Assembly (NCBI GenBank): GCA_022451965.1 | Contig: JAKUNJ010000007.1 | Span: forward strand, 45,591-84,912 | DNA from: Dehalococcoidia bacterium | Lineage (GTDB): Bacteria > Chloroflexota > Dehalococcoidia > Lucifugimonadales > Lucifugimonadaceae | Direction of reading: 5' to 3' | DNA: 39,322 nucleotides | Shown here: in pieces, positions 15,485 to 23,743 of the stretch | Position numbering within the stretch: position 1 is the first letter of the stretch | Layout: every line of letters begins with the position of its first letter | Translations under genes and position numbers: made by a program | Notes under the pieces: generated by a model | What the model saw: only the letters and a program-made list of their open reading frames with translations | Databases searched by the model: none | What the model was told of the DNA's origin: nothing

Positions 15485-16612
15485 ATGAAGCTCAGCTGCA
15501 TACAATCAAACTTAAGGAAAGGCTTAGCAATCGTTAGTAGGGCAGTAGCTACAAGATCAACTATTCCTGAAACTCAAAATGTACTCATTGCAACAGATAA
15601 TGGAAGACTAAAATTAACCGCAACAAATTTAGAAATTGCTATAACTACATGGATTGGTGCTCAAATAGAAGAAGAAGGAGCAATAACTATACCTGCAAGA
15701 ATGCTATCTGATTTCATAAACTCGCTTCCAGATAAGAAAGTTGATATTGAGATGGTACCTAATCCCATAGGATTAAAAATACATTGTGCAAATTTTGATG
15801 CTCAAATGAACGGTATTGATCCTGAAAGTTATCCTCCTATACCTAATATTACAGATGGCCCTAAAGTATCAATTTCCTCTTCAGATTTTAAGAGTTCTTT
15901 ATCAAGAGTAAAATTTGCTGTGGCTTCAGATGAATCTAGGCCTGCTCTGACTGGAGTAAAAGTTGATATCAAAAATAATCAATTTACACTTGCTTCAGCT
16001 GATGGTTTTAGATTGGCTGTAGAAACTGGTAGTTGTGATTCTTCAGTAGAAGACGATATTTCTGTCATTGTTCCTGGAAGAACAATGAATGAAATTTTTT
16101 CATTACTAGGTTCTGATAACGGTATGTTGGATATGACTGTTACTGATCAAAAAAGTCAAGCACTTTTTAAGTTTGGAGATGTAGAAGTTGTTACTCAACT
16201 AATTCAAGGGAATTTTCCAGATTATGAAAGACTAATTCCTTCTGAAAAAGGTACTATTTGTAGAGTAAACAGACAAGAAATCATACAAGCCACAAGTGCT
16301 GCTTCAGTTTTTGCTAGAGATGGCAGTGGGATAATTAGAATGGTTTCTGAAAATATTGATGATGAAGGCTCTGTTAGGATTATGTCTCAAGCTGAAGAAC
16401 TAGGATCAAATGAAGCTCGAATTAAAGCCGAAATTGAAGGAGAAGAAGCTAGAATAGCATTTAATTCTAAGTTCCTTGGAGAAATCTTAGGAGTTTTAGA
16501 CGGAGATGAAATTGAAATCGAAACTATGAGTCCTTCATCTCCTGGAGTATTTAGGTCAGCGGCAAACTCCGGATATCTTCATATAATTATGCCTATGTTC
16601 GTACAATGGTAA
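15485..16612 (+). CDS. dnaN: DNA polymerase III beta subunit (sliding clamp)
   Basis: 375 residues from the ATG at 15485, with GGAAGG 7 nt upstream; the in-frame UUG at 15470 would place the Shine-Dalgarno inside the gene. Three clamp domains of about 125 residues can be traced, with LSCIQSNLRKGLAIVSRAVATRSTIPETQNVLI at the start, SSSDFKSSLSRVKFAVASDESRPALTGV opening domain 2, NFPDYERLIPSE before domain 3, and the family-typical C-terminus HIIMPMFVQW. It encircles DNA and tethers polymerases. No dnaA, recF or gyrB lies beside it, so this is not the classical origin-linked dnaA-dnaN-recF cluster. A structured intergenic region and terminator follow. Confidence 0.96.
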   Translation: MKLSCIQSNLRKGLAIVSRAVATRSTIPETQNVLIATDNGRLKLTATNLEIAITTWIGAQIEEEGAITIPARMLSDFINSLPDKKVDIEMVPNPIGLKIHCANFDAQMNGIDPESYPPIPNITDGPKVSISSSDFKSSLSRVKFAVASDESRPALTGVKVDIKNNQFTLASADGFRLAVETGSCDSSVEDDISVIVPGRTMNEIFSLLGSDNGMLDMTVTDQKSQALFKFGDVEVVTQLIQGNFPDYERLIPSEKGTICRVNRQEIIQATSAASVFARDGSGIIRMVSENIDDEGSVRIMSQAEELGSNEARIKAEIEGEEARIAFNSKFLGEILGVLDGDEIEIETMSPSSPGVFRSAANSGYLHIIMPMFVQW

Positions 16613-16663
16613 TAATTTATTATCAATGATCCTTTGGAAATGATAGAATTATAATGAGCCGAC

Positions 16664-16827
16664 TACTAAGAATTATTTCTTAGTACAGGATATTTGGCCC
16701 TCTTATTAAAATATTTTCTCTAATCCACTTTAGATTATGTTTTTTGAGGGTCATTTTGTTTTTAATTGATATAATTTACAAGTGCTATTAATTATTTACG
16801 GAACTAATAACTAATAGCACATTTTTT
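16664..16827 (+). other. Structured intergenic region, candidate small RNA or 3' UTR
   Basis: Three consecutive hairpins lie between dnaN and the next gene. H1 is a perfect 9-bp stem, TACTAAGAA (16664-16672) with TTCTTAGTA (16677-16685), loop TTAT. H2 is closed by GGCCCTC (16696-16702) and GAGGGTC (16746-16752), enclosing a smaller stem TAATC/GATTA (16721-16737) and followed by ATTTTGTTTTT. H3 is the intrinsic terminator at 16782-16827. A TATAAT at 16650-16655 would start transcription about 16662, just before H1, although the -35 is poor. I do not recognise 6S, SRP, tmRNA or RNase P signatures. It could be an independent RNA of about 165 nt or the dnaN 3' UTR. Confidence 0.45.
16782..16827 (+). 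terminator. Intrinsic terminator downstream of dnaN
   Basis: GTGCTATTA (16782-16790) pairs perfectly with TAATAGCAC (16812-16820). Inside, TTATT pairs with AATAA across one mismatch. The hairpin is followed by A and six T. This is the strongest terminator in the window. A second TATAAT at 16770-16775 sits just before it, so it could also act as an attenuator-like leader of the DUF805-like gene 54 nt downstream. Confidence 0.75.
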
Positions 16828-16880
16828 ATGAAAAAATATCTCTCAATATTTTAAACTAAATTTATGAGGTGAATTATAAG

Positions 16881-17237
16881 ATGGAATTGATATATGCAGT
16901 AAAAGATGGATTTAAGAATTATACTAATACTAAAATTACAGCTACAAGATCTCAACTCTACTATTGGTTTTTATTCGCATTAATATCAATTACACTTTTT
17001 AACTTAATTGATATTGTTATTTTTGATTCAAATACATATAGCCAGTTATTCGAACTAAACGAACCCACAGGATGGTTAAGTAGAATATGGTTTTGGTCTA
17101 TAGTTACCCCTTCAATAACAATTATTATAAGAAGGATAAAAGTTATGCCTAAGCCTATATGGAAACAAAGATCATTTGTAGATATTCTTACAATGGTAGT
17201 AATTTTGATGCTTATGTTACTAATACTCGCTTATTAG
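16881..17237 (+). CDS. DUF805-like small membrane protein (divergent)
   Basis: 118 residues from the ATG at 16881 (GAGGTGA about 8 nt upstream; the frame's GUG at 16869 lies in that site). The N-terminus, YAVKDGFKNYTNTKITATRSQLYYWFLFALI, follows the DUF805 pattern of a soluble x-x-GFxNY start and an R-S-x-x-YWxF helix entry. Three hydrophobic segments follow (about 28-46, 66-82, 99-117). The hallmark R-R-L-H-D-T-x-R-S-G-W-W loop is degenerate, reading IIIRRIKVMPKPIWKQRS. A canonical member is at 34671. Function of the family is unknown. It is followed 58 nt later by homoserine dehydrogenase on the same strand. Confidence 0.7.
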   Translation: MELIYAVKDGFKNYTNTKITATRSQLYYWFLFALISITLFNLIDIVIFDSNTYSQLFELNEPTGWLSRIWFWSIVTPSITIIIRRIKVMPKPIWKQRSFVDILTMVVILMLMLLILAY

Positions 17238-17295
17238 GTAAAAGATAAATAATCTTTGTGTTTGCAACCCACTTGGAGAAAATAGGAAATTACTT

Positions 17296-18579
17296 ATGAA
17301 AATAATAAATATTGGAATACTAGGATTCGGAAATATTGGAAAAGAATTATTTGTATCTTTGACAGATAAAATTGCTTTGATAGAAGAGACGAGCGGTTAT
17401 AAATTAAACATCTCTAAAGTTTTAGTTAAAGAAATCAACAAAAAAAGAGATATTGATATAAATAAAGAATTAATTACTAATGACCCAGAAGAAATAATAA
17501 GTAATAAAGATATATCTATAGTAATAGAATTGATGGGAGGAGCCGAAAACGCATATCCTTTTGTAAAAAAGGCATTGCAGTCAAAAAAATCTATTATAAC
17601 TGCTAATAAAGATTTGATAGCTACTTATGGGACTGAACTATTTAGTTTGGCTAAAGAAAATAAAGTTTCTATATTTTTTGAAGCTGCTGTAGCGTCAGGA
17701 ACTCCTATTATTTCAACATTGATGAGAGATTTATCAGCCACAAATATATCTTCTATCAGAGGAATAATTAATGGAACCAGTAACTTTATTTTATCTGAAA
17801 TGGAAGAGAAGCAATCAGAATTTAAAGATGCCTTAAAATTAGCCCAAAATTTAGGATATGCTGAACCTGATCCATCAAATGACATCACAGGGCTTGATGC
17901 TTGTTATAAACTTGCTATCTTAACATCATTAGCATTTAATACTGAAATTACATTTGAAGATATTTTTGTTGAAGGAATAGAAACAATTGAAAAGGAAGAT
18001 TTTGATTATGCTAAAGAATTAGGTTACACCATAAAATTACTAGGTATTACAGAAAATCAAGATAATAATTTATTATGTAGGGTCCATCCAGTATTACTAA
18101 GCTTGAAAGCGCCATTAGCAAAAATATTAGGTCCAAATAATGCTATTGAAATAAAAGATACAATGCTAGGAGAATTGATTATTCAAGGACCAGGAGCAGG
18201 TCCCTCCCCAACAGCTTCTGCAGTATTAAATGACCTAGTTTATCTGCTTAATAATCTGTCGAATTTGTCGGTAACTCTTCCAAAAATCTATAATAAAACG
18301 AAAATGGAGAATATAGATATTCTAAATTCTAAATTTTTCTTACGATTTGAGGTAATAGATCAACCTGGAGTTTTAGCAAAAATGTCTAACATTTTTGGTG
18401 AAGAAAAAATTTCAATTGCATCAGTTATTCAAAAAGAAAATAAATCTTTACAAAATGGTGCTGAATTAGTTTTTATGACTCATGAGTCATCTCAATCTTC
18501 AATTGATAAATCATTAAAAAAGTTGCATAGTCTTGATTGTGTAAATAAAGTAATCAATGTTCTAAGGGTTCAAGATTAA
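17296..18579 (+). CDS. hom: Homoserine dehydrogenase
   Basis: 427 residues: N-terminal Rossmann domain (GILGFGNIG, 7-15), IELMGGAENAYPFVKKAL (77-94), TANKDLIA (102-109, Lys105), the substrate-binding NGTSNF (159-164) and GYAEPDPSNDITGLDACYKL (187-206, with Glu190 and Lys205), and a C-terminal ACT domain from about 350 (RFEVIDQPGVLAKMSNIFGE), which in this family often mediates threonine feedback. It reduces aspartate semialdehyde to homoserine for threonine, methionine and isoleucine synthesis. AGGA precedes the ATG. It serves the same pathway as thrC at 6574 but is not clustered with it. Full length, no oddity. Confidence 0.95.
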   Translation: MKIINIGILGFGNIGKELFVSLTDKIALIEETSGYKLNISKVLVKEINKKRDIDINKELITNDPEEIISNKDISIVIELMGGAENAYPFVKKALQSKKSIITANKDLIATYGTELFSLAKENKVSIFFEAAVASGTPIISTLMRDLSATNISSIRGIINGTSNFILSEMEEKQSEFKDALKLAQNLGYAEPDPSNDITGLDACYKLAILTSLAFNTEITFEDIFVEGIETIEKEDFDYAKELGYTIKLLGITENQDNNLLCRVHPVLLSLKAPLAKILGPNNAIEIKDTMLGELIIQGPGAGPSPTASAVLNDLVYLLNNLSNLSVTLPKIYNKTKMENIDILNSKFFLRFEVIDQPGVLAKMSNIFGEEKISIASVIQKENKSLQNGAELVFMTHESSQSSIDKSLKKLHSLDCVNKVINVLRVQD

Positions 18580-18707
18580 GATATGAATTCTTCTAATATT
18601 TTTTGTTCTATAGTTATTTTAATAAATACAAAGTATGAAAAAATATAGTTAATATTTAAATTCTTTCATTTTGTTATTTATTTCCTTGAGTTTTATCTAA
18701 GCTTGGG

Positions 18708-18743
18708 TACTATTTGAATAGTATGAATTAGAAAGATTATACT
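18708..18743 (+). promoter_or_regulatory. Candidate guaC promoter with overlapping palindrome
   Basis: A 16-nt palindrome, TACTATT-TG-AATAGTA (18708-18723), overlaps a -35-like TTGAAT (18714-18719). An 18-nt spacer leads to TATACT (18738-18743). Transcription would start near 18750, giving an 80-nt leader for guaC. An operator over the -35 box would allow repression. Rest of the 251-nt gap: AT-rich, nothing else recognised except a 5-codon frame at 18766-18783. Confidence 0.4.
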
Positions 18744-18830
18744 CACTTGAGGAATAGAAGGCTATATGTTTGTTCAATGGTAAAAAAGTCGATTTATTTC
18801 TGATTTTGTAACATTATAAAATAAAAAATT

Positions 18831-19844
18831 ATGTTTTATTCAAAAGAAAAAAAATTAAATTTTAAAGATGTGCTTATAGTTCCAAAGTTATCAAAACTTA
18901 ATTCAAGAAAAGATGTTTTTCTTGATACAAAAATAATTTTTCCTGTTTCAGGCATAAACTGGGAAGGAGTGCCAATAATGGCATCAAATATGGATTATGT
19001 TGGGACATTTGAAATGGGTTTAAGTCTGCAAAAATTTCATATGACTAATGCTGTTAGTAAGTTCTACAGTTTAGATGCTTGGATCAATTCTATAAATAAA
19101 GGACTAGATCTTAATTACAACTTTATGACATTTGGATTAGAAAAAGTTTCTAATGTTTATGAAATTATTTCATCAATATCTCAAAAAACTAATAAAAATC
19201 TTAGCGCTATTGTTTTTGATATTCCAAATGGGTACATTGAAAAATTTTCTTCACTTATAAAGGAAACAAGAAAGGAATTTCCAAAGTTAGGAATTATAGC
19301 TGGAAATGTTGTAACTCCTGAAGGAATTAAGCAACTTATGGATTCAGGAGCAGATGGAGTAAAAGTTGGAATTGGCTCAGGAGGAGTTTGTGACACAACT
19401 GAAACAACAGGTATAGGGTACCCTCAATTATCTGCAGTCATAGAATGTAGTGAAGAAATAAAGAATTACAATGGATTCGTTGTTTCAGATGGAGGAGTAA
19501 AAATTACTGGAGATATTTCAAAAGCTTTCGCAGCGGGTGCAGGATTTGTAATGTTGGGATCTCTGTTAGCTGCTCATAAAGAAAGCATGGCTCCAATTAT
19601 TCGGAAAGATAATAAAAATTACAGAGAACTTTATGGTATGAGTTCAGCTCAAGCTATGACTAAGCATTATGGTGGTGTTGCAGACTACAGAACATCAGAA
19701 GGAAAGTTAATACTTGTTGAAGATAGGGGCCCAGTAAAAATTACTCTAAATAATATTTTAGGAGCACTCAGATCAACTTGTACTTATATCGACGCAAAAA
19801 ATATTGGAGAAATTTATCAAAATTCAAGCTTCGTATTAATTTAA
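18831..19844 (+). CDS. guaC: GMP reductase
   Basis: 337 residues, aligning along its length with Escherichia coli GuaC (from memory): LNFKDVLIVPKLSKLNSR, the GVPIMASNMDYVGTFEM segment, GNVVTPEG, VKVGIGSGGVCDTTETTGIGYPQLSAVIEC with the catalytic Cys187, VSDGGV, FVMLGSLLAAH, and YGMSSAQAMTKHYGGVADYR, which distinguishes GMP reductase from IMP dehydrogenase. No CBS domains are present, as expected. It deaminates GMP to IMP with NADPH. One difference: the family's GPGSVCTTR reads GSGGVCDTT, changing two glycine/serine positions and the residues after the nucleophile. With apt at 37777 it belongs to purine salvage. No Shine-Dalgarno next to ATG. Confidence 0.93.
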   Translation: MFYSKEKKLNFKDVLIVPKLSKLNSRKDVFLDTKIIFPVSGINWEGVPIMASNMDYVGTFEMGLSLQKFHMTNAVSKFYSLDAWINSINKGLDLNYNFMTFGLEKVSNVYEIISSISQKTNKNLSAIVFDIPNGYIEKFSSLIKETRKEFPKLGIIAGNVVTPEGIKQLMDSGADGVKVGIGSGGVCDTTETTGIGYPQLSAVIECSEEIKNYNGFVVSDGGVKITGDISKAFAAGAGFVMLGSLLAAHKESMAPIIRKDNKNYRELYGMSSAQAMTKHYGGVADYRTSEGKLILVEDRGPVKITLNNILGALRSTCTYIDAKNIGEIYQNSSFVLI

Positions 19845-19849
19845 AAGGC

Positions 19850-19876
19850 TTGTTGTAAATAACAGACATTTAACAA
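19850..19876. repeat. Hairpin element A, 3' of guaC
   Basis: Begins 6 nt after the guaC stop. TTGTT-(GT)-AAAT pairs with ATTT-AACAA around an AACAGAC loop. A related element lies at 28147-28178 just after the photolyase stop; both share TTGTTGTAA and a GACATTTA core. No T-run follows. Confidence 0.35.
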
Positions 19877-19919
19877 TAATGTAATTTGTATGTAAAACAA
19901 ATAATGTAAATTTTTATGT

Positions 19920-20453
19920 ATGAAAATAAATATAGGCGATAAATTAGATGATATTAAACTTCCTTCAGTAGATGGTTCTAGTTTTTCTCTCCATAGCCTC
20001 AGAGGTAAAAAAGTTCTTCTAACATTTTATAGATTTGCAAGATGTCCCATGTGTAATCTTCGCATAAATGAAATTATCAAAAGATATGATGAATTGGGAA
20101 ATGATTTTGCAATGGTTGGCATCTTTGATTCTAAAATTAGTAACCTACAAAAAGCTATGAGTAGGCATGATTTATCATTTACAATATTAGCTGACGAAAA
20201 TTATGAATATTTTGAAAAATATGAAGTAAAAACATCTTGGTGGGGTGTAATCAAGGCATCTCTTACTAGATTCAATAGATTTAATAAAGCACTTTTCGTT
20301 AAAGGTTATGTCCCTTTTCCAATTAAAGGTCATTTCAACACCCTTCCTGTTGACATACTAATTGATGAAAAAGGTGTTGTATCTGATGTTAAGTATGGTG
20401 AAGATATAGGAGATCATTTTTCATTTGAAAAGATTAAGAGCTTTTCATCTTAA
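19920..20453 (+). CDS. Peroxiredoxin-like (AhpC/TSA) protein
   Basis: 177 residues with a thioredoxin fold. It starts GDKLDDIKLPSVDGSSFSLHSLRGKKVLLTFYRFARCPMCNLR, with Cys42 and Cys45 forming a CxxC at the peroxidatic position. After VDILIDEKGVVSDVKYGEDIGDHF comes the short C-terminal helix. In typical peroxiredoxins the site is P-x-x-x-T-x-x-C; here RFARCPMC replaces it, a pattern of the AhpC/TSA-like redoxin group. It probably acts as a thiol peroxidase or disulfide reductase in the cytoplasm; there is no signal peptide. An insertion around 103-128 (SWWGVIKASLTRFNRFNKALFVKGYVP) is hydrophobic and basic and may contact membrane or partner. Converges with the enolase-superfamily gene. Confidence 0.82.
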   Translation: MKINIGDKLDDIKLPSVDGSSFSLHSLRGKKVLLTFYRFARCPMCNLRINEIIKRYDELGNDFAMVGIFDSKISNLQKAMSRHDLSFTILADENYEYFEKYEVKTSWWGVIKASLTRFNRFNKALFVKGYVPFPIKGHFNTLPVDILIDEKGVVSDVKYGEDIGDHFSFEKIKSFSS

Positions 20454-20530
20454 GAAGTAACCATTTCTATCTCAATGAATATTTCTGCATAGCTTTATAA
20501 TAAATTAAATGAAACAAAGCATATAAAATA

Positions 20531-21658
20531 CTATTGTAAAGCTACGCTTCCATCTTCTCTAATAGGAGGAGGTATTTTTGCGGGATCAAAGCTGTGTATT
20601 TTAGGTGCATTATCATTAAATAATATTCCAAGTCCTGGTTTTTCAGATGGTATGTACCATCCATTTTCAAGTTTCATTATTTCATCTGTCATATCTCTTC
20701 TAGGAGGTATATCTTCTTGAACTGATTCTTGTACATCCCAAGATTGTGAAGATACCCCAAGAGCAATACACGCAGATGTAGCGATTGGTCCCTGAAAATT
20801 ATGAGGAGAAATCTTTATATGATGGGCTTCAGCAATTGTAGCTATTTTTTTTACTCCAGTTATTCCACCTGCTACTGCAATATCAGGCTTAAAAAAAGCT
20901 GGTTTTGCTAATTGAGCATATTCTCTAAACTCCCATATTCCCATATTTCTTTCTCCTATAGCTAAAGGCAGTTTCATTTTTTTTGAGACTTCTCCCATAG
21001 CTAATACAGAATCAGGAACAATAGGATCTTCAATGAAATAAGGTCTTAGTGGGGCAACTTCTTCACAAAAAGCTATAGCTTCATGAGGTTGCATATTTCT
21101 GTGAATCTCTATTCCAATATCAAAATCCCATCCGACTGTTTCTCTAACTGCTCGGACACTATCTAATGCAAAACTAATCATTTTGGTATAGTTCATTTCT
21201 GCCCATTCCTTAGCCATAGGAGTAAATTTTAAAGCACTGAAACCTTGTTTCATTACTTTTTTGGCTCCAACTGCAAATTCATCAGGAGTATTACCGGAAA
21301 TTCCTTGAGCAATAGCTCTAACCTTATTTCTAGTCTTTCCACCAAGTAAATTCCAAACTGGAGATTGTAATCTTTTACCTTTTATATCCCATAAAGCCAT
21401 ATCTATTGCACTTATAGCTCCACCTATACTATTGCCTCTGAAAGCAGAATTATATCTCCATAAGTATGACCAAATGAACTCGATATTATCTGCATCCATG
21501 CCTATTAGTTCATCTCTAAAACCATGAATTGTAGCCTCTGCAGCTTTTGGATAAGACCAATAACAAGATTCACCTATTCCTTCTATGCCATCTTCAGTAG
21601 TTACTTTTACAACTAGGAAACGAGAAACAAAGAACGTTTCAATCTTTTCAATCTTCAA
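20531..21658 (-). CDS. Enolase-superfamily (mandelate racemase/muconate lactonizing) sugar acid dehydratase-like protein
   Basis: 375 residues: N-terminal capping domain (1-110) and a modified TIM barrel. Metal and catalytic positions: GIEIHR with Glu184 and His186, FIEDP with Glu210, IGERN with Glu236, and ISPHNFQGP with His286. The metal ligand-x-His and terminal His follow the acid-sugar dehydratase type (galactonate/mannonate/RspA-like) and not the KxK racemase type; the first metal ligand is Glu where Asp is usual. It should dehydrate an aldonate to a 2-keto-3-deoxy acid with Mg. Start is UUG at 21658, 15 nt after the Gfo/Idh stop; it is last of a four-gene operon with lactonase, SDR and Gfo/Idh. 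Substrate cannot be named. Confidence 0.87.
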   Translation of the reverse strand: MKIEKIETFFVSRFLVVKVTTEDGIEGIGESCYWSYPKAAEATIHGFRDELIGMDADNIEFIWSYLWRYNSAFRGNSIGGAISAIDMALWDIKGKRLQSPVWNLLGGKTRNKVRAIAQGISGNTPDEFAVGAKKVMKQGFSALKFTPMAKEWAEMNYTKMISFALDSVRAVRETVGWDFDIGIEIHRNMQPHEAIAFCEEVAPLRPYFIEDPIVPDSVLAMGEVSKKMKLPLAIGERNMGIWEFREYAQLAKPAFFKPDIAVAGGITGVKKIATIAEAHHIKISPHNFQGPIATSACIALGVSSQSWDVQESVQEDIPPRRDMTDEIMKLENGWYIPSEKPGLGILFNDNAPKIHSFDPAKIPPPIREDGSVALQ

Positions 21659-21673
21659 TTTTTTCTCACTTTC

Positions 21674-22924
21674 TTAAATTTTCCAGTATTTATTAATACT
21701 TGATTCGTAAACTGATGTTTTTTCATTTTCTATTTCTTCAATAGTAACTGGTCTTCCTAGAATTGAGGATTCTAAAGCAGCGTTACATACAGCCAAATCT
21801 TTTCTTCCAACGTATGCATCTACTTCTGGTTGAGTACCTTCAGCTATACATTGACCAAGTTCGTAATATTCTAGAGCTACTAAAAATCTGTCTGCATCTT
21901 CAAAAGGTGTTTTATAAAATCCTAATCTATCAGAACCAAACAACCTTGCAGGTAGCTCTTCAAGATGAAAATCAGGGACAAGATCTAAAACCTCATTTCC
22001 AGAATATGAGTCGGATCCATCTAGAGTTACATTAAGAGGATCTCCTCTACGTTGTTTAGCGGGTGTTATAGACCCTTTACTTCCGTAAATCATACTATAG
22101 TCTATTTCTTTACCGTGGGCAGCAAAAAATGATGTCCACTGACCAATAGCTCCATTCTTGAATTTAATAGTTGAAATAACCATATCTTCAGCTGTAGATT
22201 CTATTTCTTCAGGTACTTCATCAATCCAATGATCATAAAAATTAGCAACCCCTATTTTTTCACCCTTAAATCTTTTAGTTTCCCAAATTTTAGAAACTGC
22301 AAATACTTCTTCAATCTCACCAAGGTAATACATCATTTGGTCTACTGTATGAACTCCAGCGTCTACAAAAATTCCACCAATATTTTTATAATGTCTCCAT
22401 GGCCATATGATTATGTTATTTCCTCCACGTGCTGATCCTTGAATAAAACTATACGGTTCTCCAATTATTCCTTTCTCAATAATAGCTTTATTTAATCGAC
22501 ACATAGGGTCTCTTCTTTCTTGTTCTCCTACGCTCAGCACTTTACCACTTTTTTTCCATGCTTTTATTACACGATTGCAACCTCTTATAGTAAGAGATAA
22601 TGGCTTTTCACAAAGAACGTTATAACCAAGTTCAAATGCTTGTTCGGCGACTAAGTGATGAGATCCTGAATCTGTGGTTATATCAATAGCCTGAATATCA
22701 GGTCTATTTTTTTTCATTAGCTCCATAGAATCGAAAACCTCTGGTCTTTTATTAAGAATTTCTTCAGCCAAATCTGCAAGATGATTTGCATTCTCTTTTC
22801 TTATGTCACAAACTGCTACTAGTTCCACATTAGACATACCGCTTTCATATAGAGCATTAAGCGCTCTTAGATGTCTGCCACCCATGCCACCTGCTCCTAT
22901 AATAGCTATTGGTATCTTTATCAT
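21674..22924 (-). CDS. Gfo/Idh/MocA-family oxidoreductase
   Basis: 416 residues. The N-terminal Rossmann domain begins IPIAIIGAGGMGGRHLRAL (4-22). CEKPLS (105-110) carries the conserved catalytic Lys107, and DAGVHTVDQMMYYLG (188-202) supplies Asp188 and His192. The C-terminal alpha/beta domain is the larger substrate half and is about 60 residues longer than in small members. These enzymes oxidise or reduce sugars and cyclitols at a hydroxyl or C1 with NAD(P). Within this operon it could oxidise an aldose to a lactone or act on the keto-acid. AAGGAAAGA precedes the ATG; 24 nt separate it from the SDR upstream. Confidence 0.88.
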   Translation of the reverse strand: MIKIPIAIIGAGGMGGRHLRALNALYESGMSNVELVAVCDIRKENANHLADLAEEILNKRPEVFDSMELMKKNRPDIQAIDITTDSGSHHLVAEQAFELGYNVLCEKPLSLTIRGCNRVIKAWKKSGKVLSVGEQERRDPMCRLNKAIIEKGIIGEPYSFIQGSARGGNNIIIWPWRHYKNIGGIFVDAGVHTVDQMMYYLGEIEEVFAVSKIWETKRFKGEKIGVANFYDHWIDEVPEEIESTAEDMVISTIKFKNGAIGQWTSFFAAHGKEIDYSMIYGSKGSITPAKQRRGDPLNVTLDGSDSYSGNEVLDLVPDFHLEELPARLFGSDRLGFYKTPFEDADRFLVALEYYELGQCIAEGTQPEVDAYVGRKDLAVCNAALESSILGRPVTIEEIENEKTSVYESSINKYWKI

Positions 22925-22948
22925 AAATTATCTCTTTCCTTATTATTA

Positions 22949-23734
22949 TTAGTCATGAAACTTTTGTGAAGCAATCATTCCTCCGTCTACTAATATAGTT
23001 TCACCATTAACATATTGCCCAAGTTCTGATGAAAGATATAAAACAGCATTTGCAATATCGCTGGGTAAACCACCTTTTCCAGAGGGAACAAATCTCTTAA
23101 AGTCTTTGGGGTTATGAGGTGGACCATCAATTGAATCATCAGATAATTCAGGTAGTCTATTAGAAATTGCACCTGGAGCTATACAATTTGCTGTTATGTT
23201 TTTACCAGCAAGATCTGCTGCAATCCCTTTTACCATTCTTCTAAGACCCATTTTTGCTGTCCCATAAGCAGTCCAATTTGGCATTGCAATGTAAGAGTGA
23301 ACACTTGAAAGACAGATTATCCTACCGCCTTTTCCACTTGAGATCATCTCATTTGCAGCTCTTTGTGAAGCAAAAAAGTATCCCTTGAGAGATAGATTCA
23401 TCATTCTATCCCAATAAATTTCATCTGTTTCAAAAAAAGGTCTTTGTTGATCTGGAAATATGGCATTATTTATCAATATATCAATTTGAGCATGAGCTTT
23501 CAAAAATGAATCAAATACTTCATTGATACCAGTAAGACTACTTACATCACCTTTATGAAAACTTGATTTAGACTTTTTAGAAATTATACTAAGTAATTTT
23601 TTTGTGTAATCATCATCAACAATATCATTTATACCTACTTCAGCACCTTCATTTGCTAGGGTAATAGCAATTCCTCTTCCTATTCCTTTCCTTGCTCCTG
23701 TTATTAGAACCTTTTTGCCGTCTAGTAATCCCAT
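22949..23734 (-). CDS. SDR-family oxidoreductase of the sugar operon
   Basis: 261 residues, canonical SDR: TGARKGIGRG (12-21), GDVSS (62-66), NNAIFPDQ (89-96, where the usual NNAG is NNAI), Ser144, Tyr157 and Lys161 in YGTAK, and the C-terminal GETILVDGGM. TGARKGIG with Asp37 following beta-2 suggests NAD. It lies 9 nt downstream of the SMP-30 lactonase gene, with AGGAG upstream of its ATG, so it is co-transcribed with the lactonase, Gfo/Idh and dehydratase genes. Likely step: oxidation of an aldose to the lactone, or of a 2-keto-3-deoxy acid to a diketo acid. Which one cannot be decided here. Confidence 0.9.
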   Translation of the reverse strand: MGLLDGKKVLITGARKGIGRGIAITLANEGAEVGINDIVDDDYTKKLLSIISKKSKSSFHKGDVSSLTGINEVFDSFLKAHAQIDILINNAIFPDQQRPFFETDEIYWDRMMNLSLKGYFFASQRAANEMISSGKGGRIICLSSVHSYIAMPNWTAYGTAKMGLRRMVKGIAADLAGKNITANCIAPGAISNRLPELSDDSIDGPPHNPKDFKRFVPSGKGGLPSDIANAVLYLSSELGQYVNGETILVDGGMIASQKFHD

Positions 23735-23743
23735 AATAATCTC

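Noticed and set aside
18766-18783. Similarity to the 3' end of dnaN (both end M-F-V-Q-W-stop)
   Set aside because: The match is 17 of 19 bases with no extension upstream. Matches this short are expected by chance in AT-rich DNA of this length, so it is not called a dnaN remnant.
20490-20544. Inverted repeat TAGCTTTA/TAAAGCTA between convergent genes
   Set aside because: The 39-nt loop and lack of a T-run make a bidirectional terminator unconvincing, and one arm lies in the dehydratase coding sequence.
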